A DNA stretch of 10,756 nucleotides from JBAZOJ01 sp041648755 (GTDB lineage Bacteria > Planctomycetota > B143-G9): assembly GCA_041648755.1 (NCBI GenBank), contig JBAZOJ010000122.1:1-10756 (forward strand), in the 5' to 3' direction. Made by a program: the position numbers and the translations under genes. Shown here one piece after another: positions 10,424 through 10,756 of the stretch. The notes under the pieces were generated by a model. The model searched no databases. It was not told the origin of the DNA and saw nothing but the letters and a program-made list of their open reading frames with translations. Every line of letters begins with the position of its first letter. The first letter of the stretch is position 1.

Positions 10424-10756
10424 CCTCGCGCTGGTTTTCCTGCTGGCTGCCGCGATCCCAGCGGCGCAGGGGGAGGACGTGGAGGTTGAGGCACAAGGCT
10501 GGAAGGTGCGGCTGGCGGCATACCGGTCCATGCCCGCAGCGAACCGCGCCGATGCCGCGAAGACATGGGCTGAGATGCTGGACGACAAGGATTTTGGTAT
10601 CAACACGTGGGCGCTGGATCATTTTCCCGCGGAAGCCGCCCCTGATCTTGTTGGCCGTCTGACCGCCCTTGCGCTGACCAGTCGAATTCAGCCGCTGCGT
10701 GTCCGGGCATCGGCCATTCTGGGCAAGCTTGCTCCGGCGGAACTGCTGAAAGCCTG
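10389..10756 (+). CDS. Secreted protein, possibly HEAT-like (5' part, cut by window end)
   Basis: ATG 10389 opens a frame that stays open to the window end (122 codons plus two bases). AGGAG (10380-10384) lies 4 nt upstream, inside the preceding gene, whose stop is at 10421-10423; the 35-nt overlap implies coupled translation. The product begins MSPLKRFSKAYS, then a hydrophobic core (12-26) and a likely signal-peptidase site after AQG (26-28). The mature part is Ala/Leu-rich and helical; MLDDKDFGINTWALDHFP (63-80) and PLRVRASAILGKLAP (102-116) look like HEAT-type helix pairs. The function is unknown. Both this protein and its neighbour are exported, so they may work together in the envelope. 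Confidence 0.8.
   Translation, partial: MSPLKRFSKAYSLALVFLLAAAIPAAQGEDVEVEAQGWKVRLAAYRSMPAANRADAAKTWAEMLDDKDFGINTWALDHFPAEAAPDLVGRLTALALTSRIQPLRVRASAILGKLAPAELLKA

Overview
The window looks like bacterial chromosome of moderately high GC. Its conserved genes (rsgA, lspA, pyrD) are ordinary bacterial housekeeping genes, and its intergenic DNA is unusually rich in short tandem and dispersed repeats. I cannot name a species. The heptanucleotide arrays and repeat mosaics recall large-genome, repeat-rich environmental bacteria (for example Planctomycetota, Lentisphaerota or Sumerlaeota-like lineages), but that is impression and not proof.

Layout. (1) 1-2256, minus strand: the first 752 codons of a large SNF2-type helicase, read leftward off the window edge and probably the first gene of an operon. 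Its upstream region has candidate operator repeats. (2) 2372-3690: an IS3-family insertion sequence with orfA, orfB, an A7 frameshift site, imperfect terminal inverted repeats, its own promoter and a large leader hairpin. (3) 3691-4617: about 930 bp with no convincing gene. It holds shuffled repeat modules: a 97-bp tandem repeat, two copies of a CCGCC/GGCGG hairpin module, and alternating 7-bp arrays. (4) About 4618-5914, minus strand: a complete IS481-family element with doubled 13-bp boxes at each end. (5) 5915-6165: more repeat modules, including nine consecutive 7-bp units. (6) 6201-7121: rsgA, a ribosome-assembly GTPase, converging on an unrecognised membrane-anchored protein gene (7131-7754, minus). 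(7) 8059 to the end, plus strand: a compact cluster of lspA (overlapping) pyrD, an unrecognised secreted protein and a second secreted, possibly HEAT-like protein cut by the window edge.

How the parts relate. The left third is accessory: a helicase of the kind often found in phage-defence or restriction loci, followed by two insertion sequences set in repeats. The right part is a stable chromosomal backbone. The most unusual signal is a structured 22-nt motif carried inside a perfect long stem in both insertion sequences, although they belong to different families. In each it lies 47-48 bp inside the left end, and one base pair of the inner hairpin has changed in a compensatory way. I see no complete new multi-gene system inside the window; the helicase's partners, if any, lie beyond base 1.
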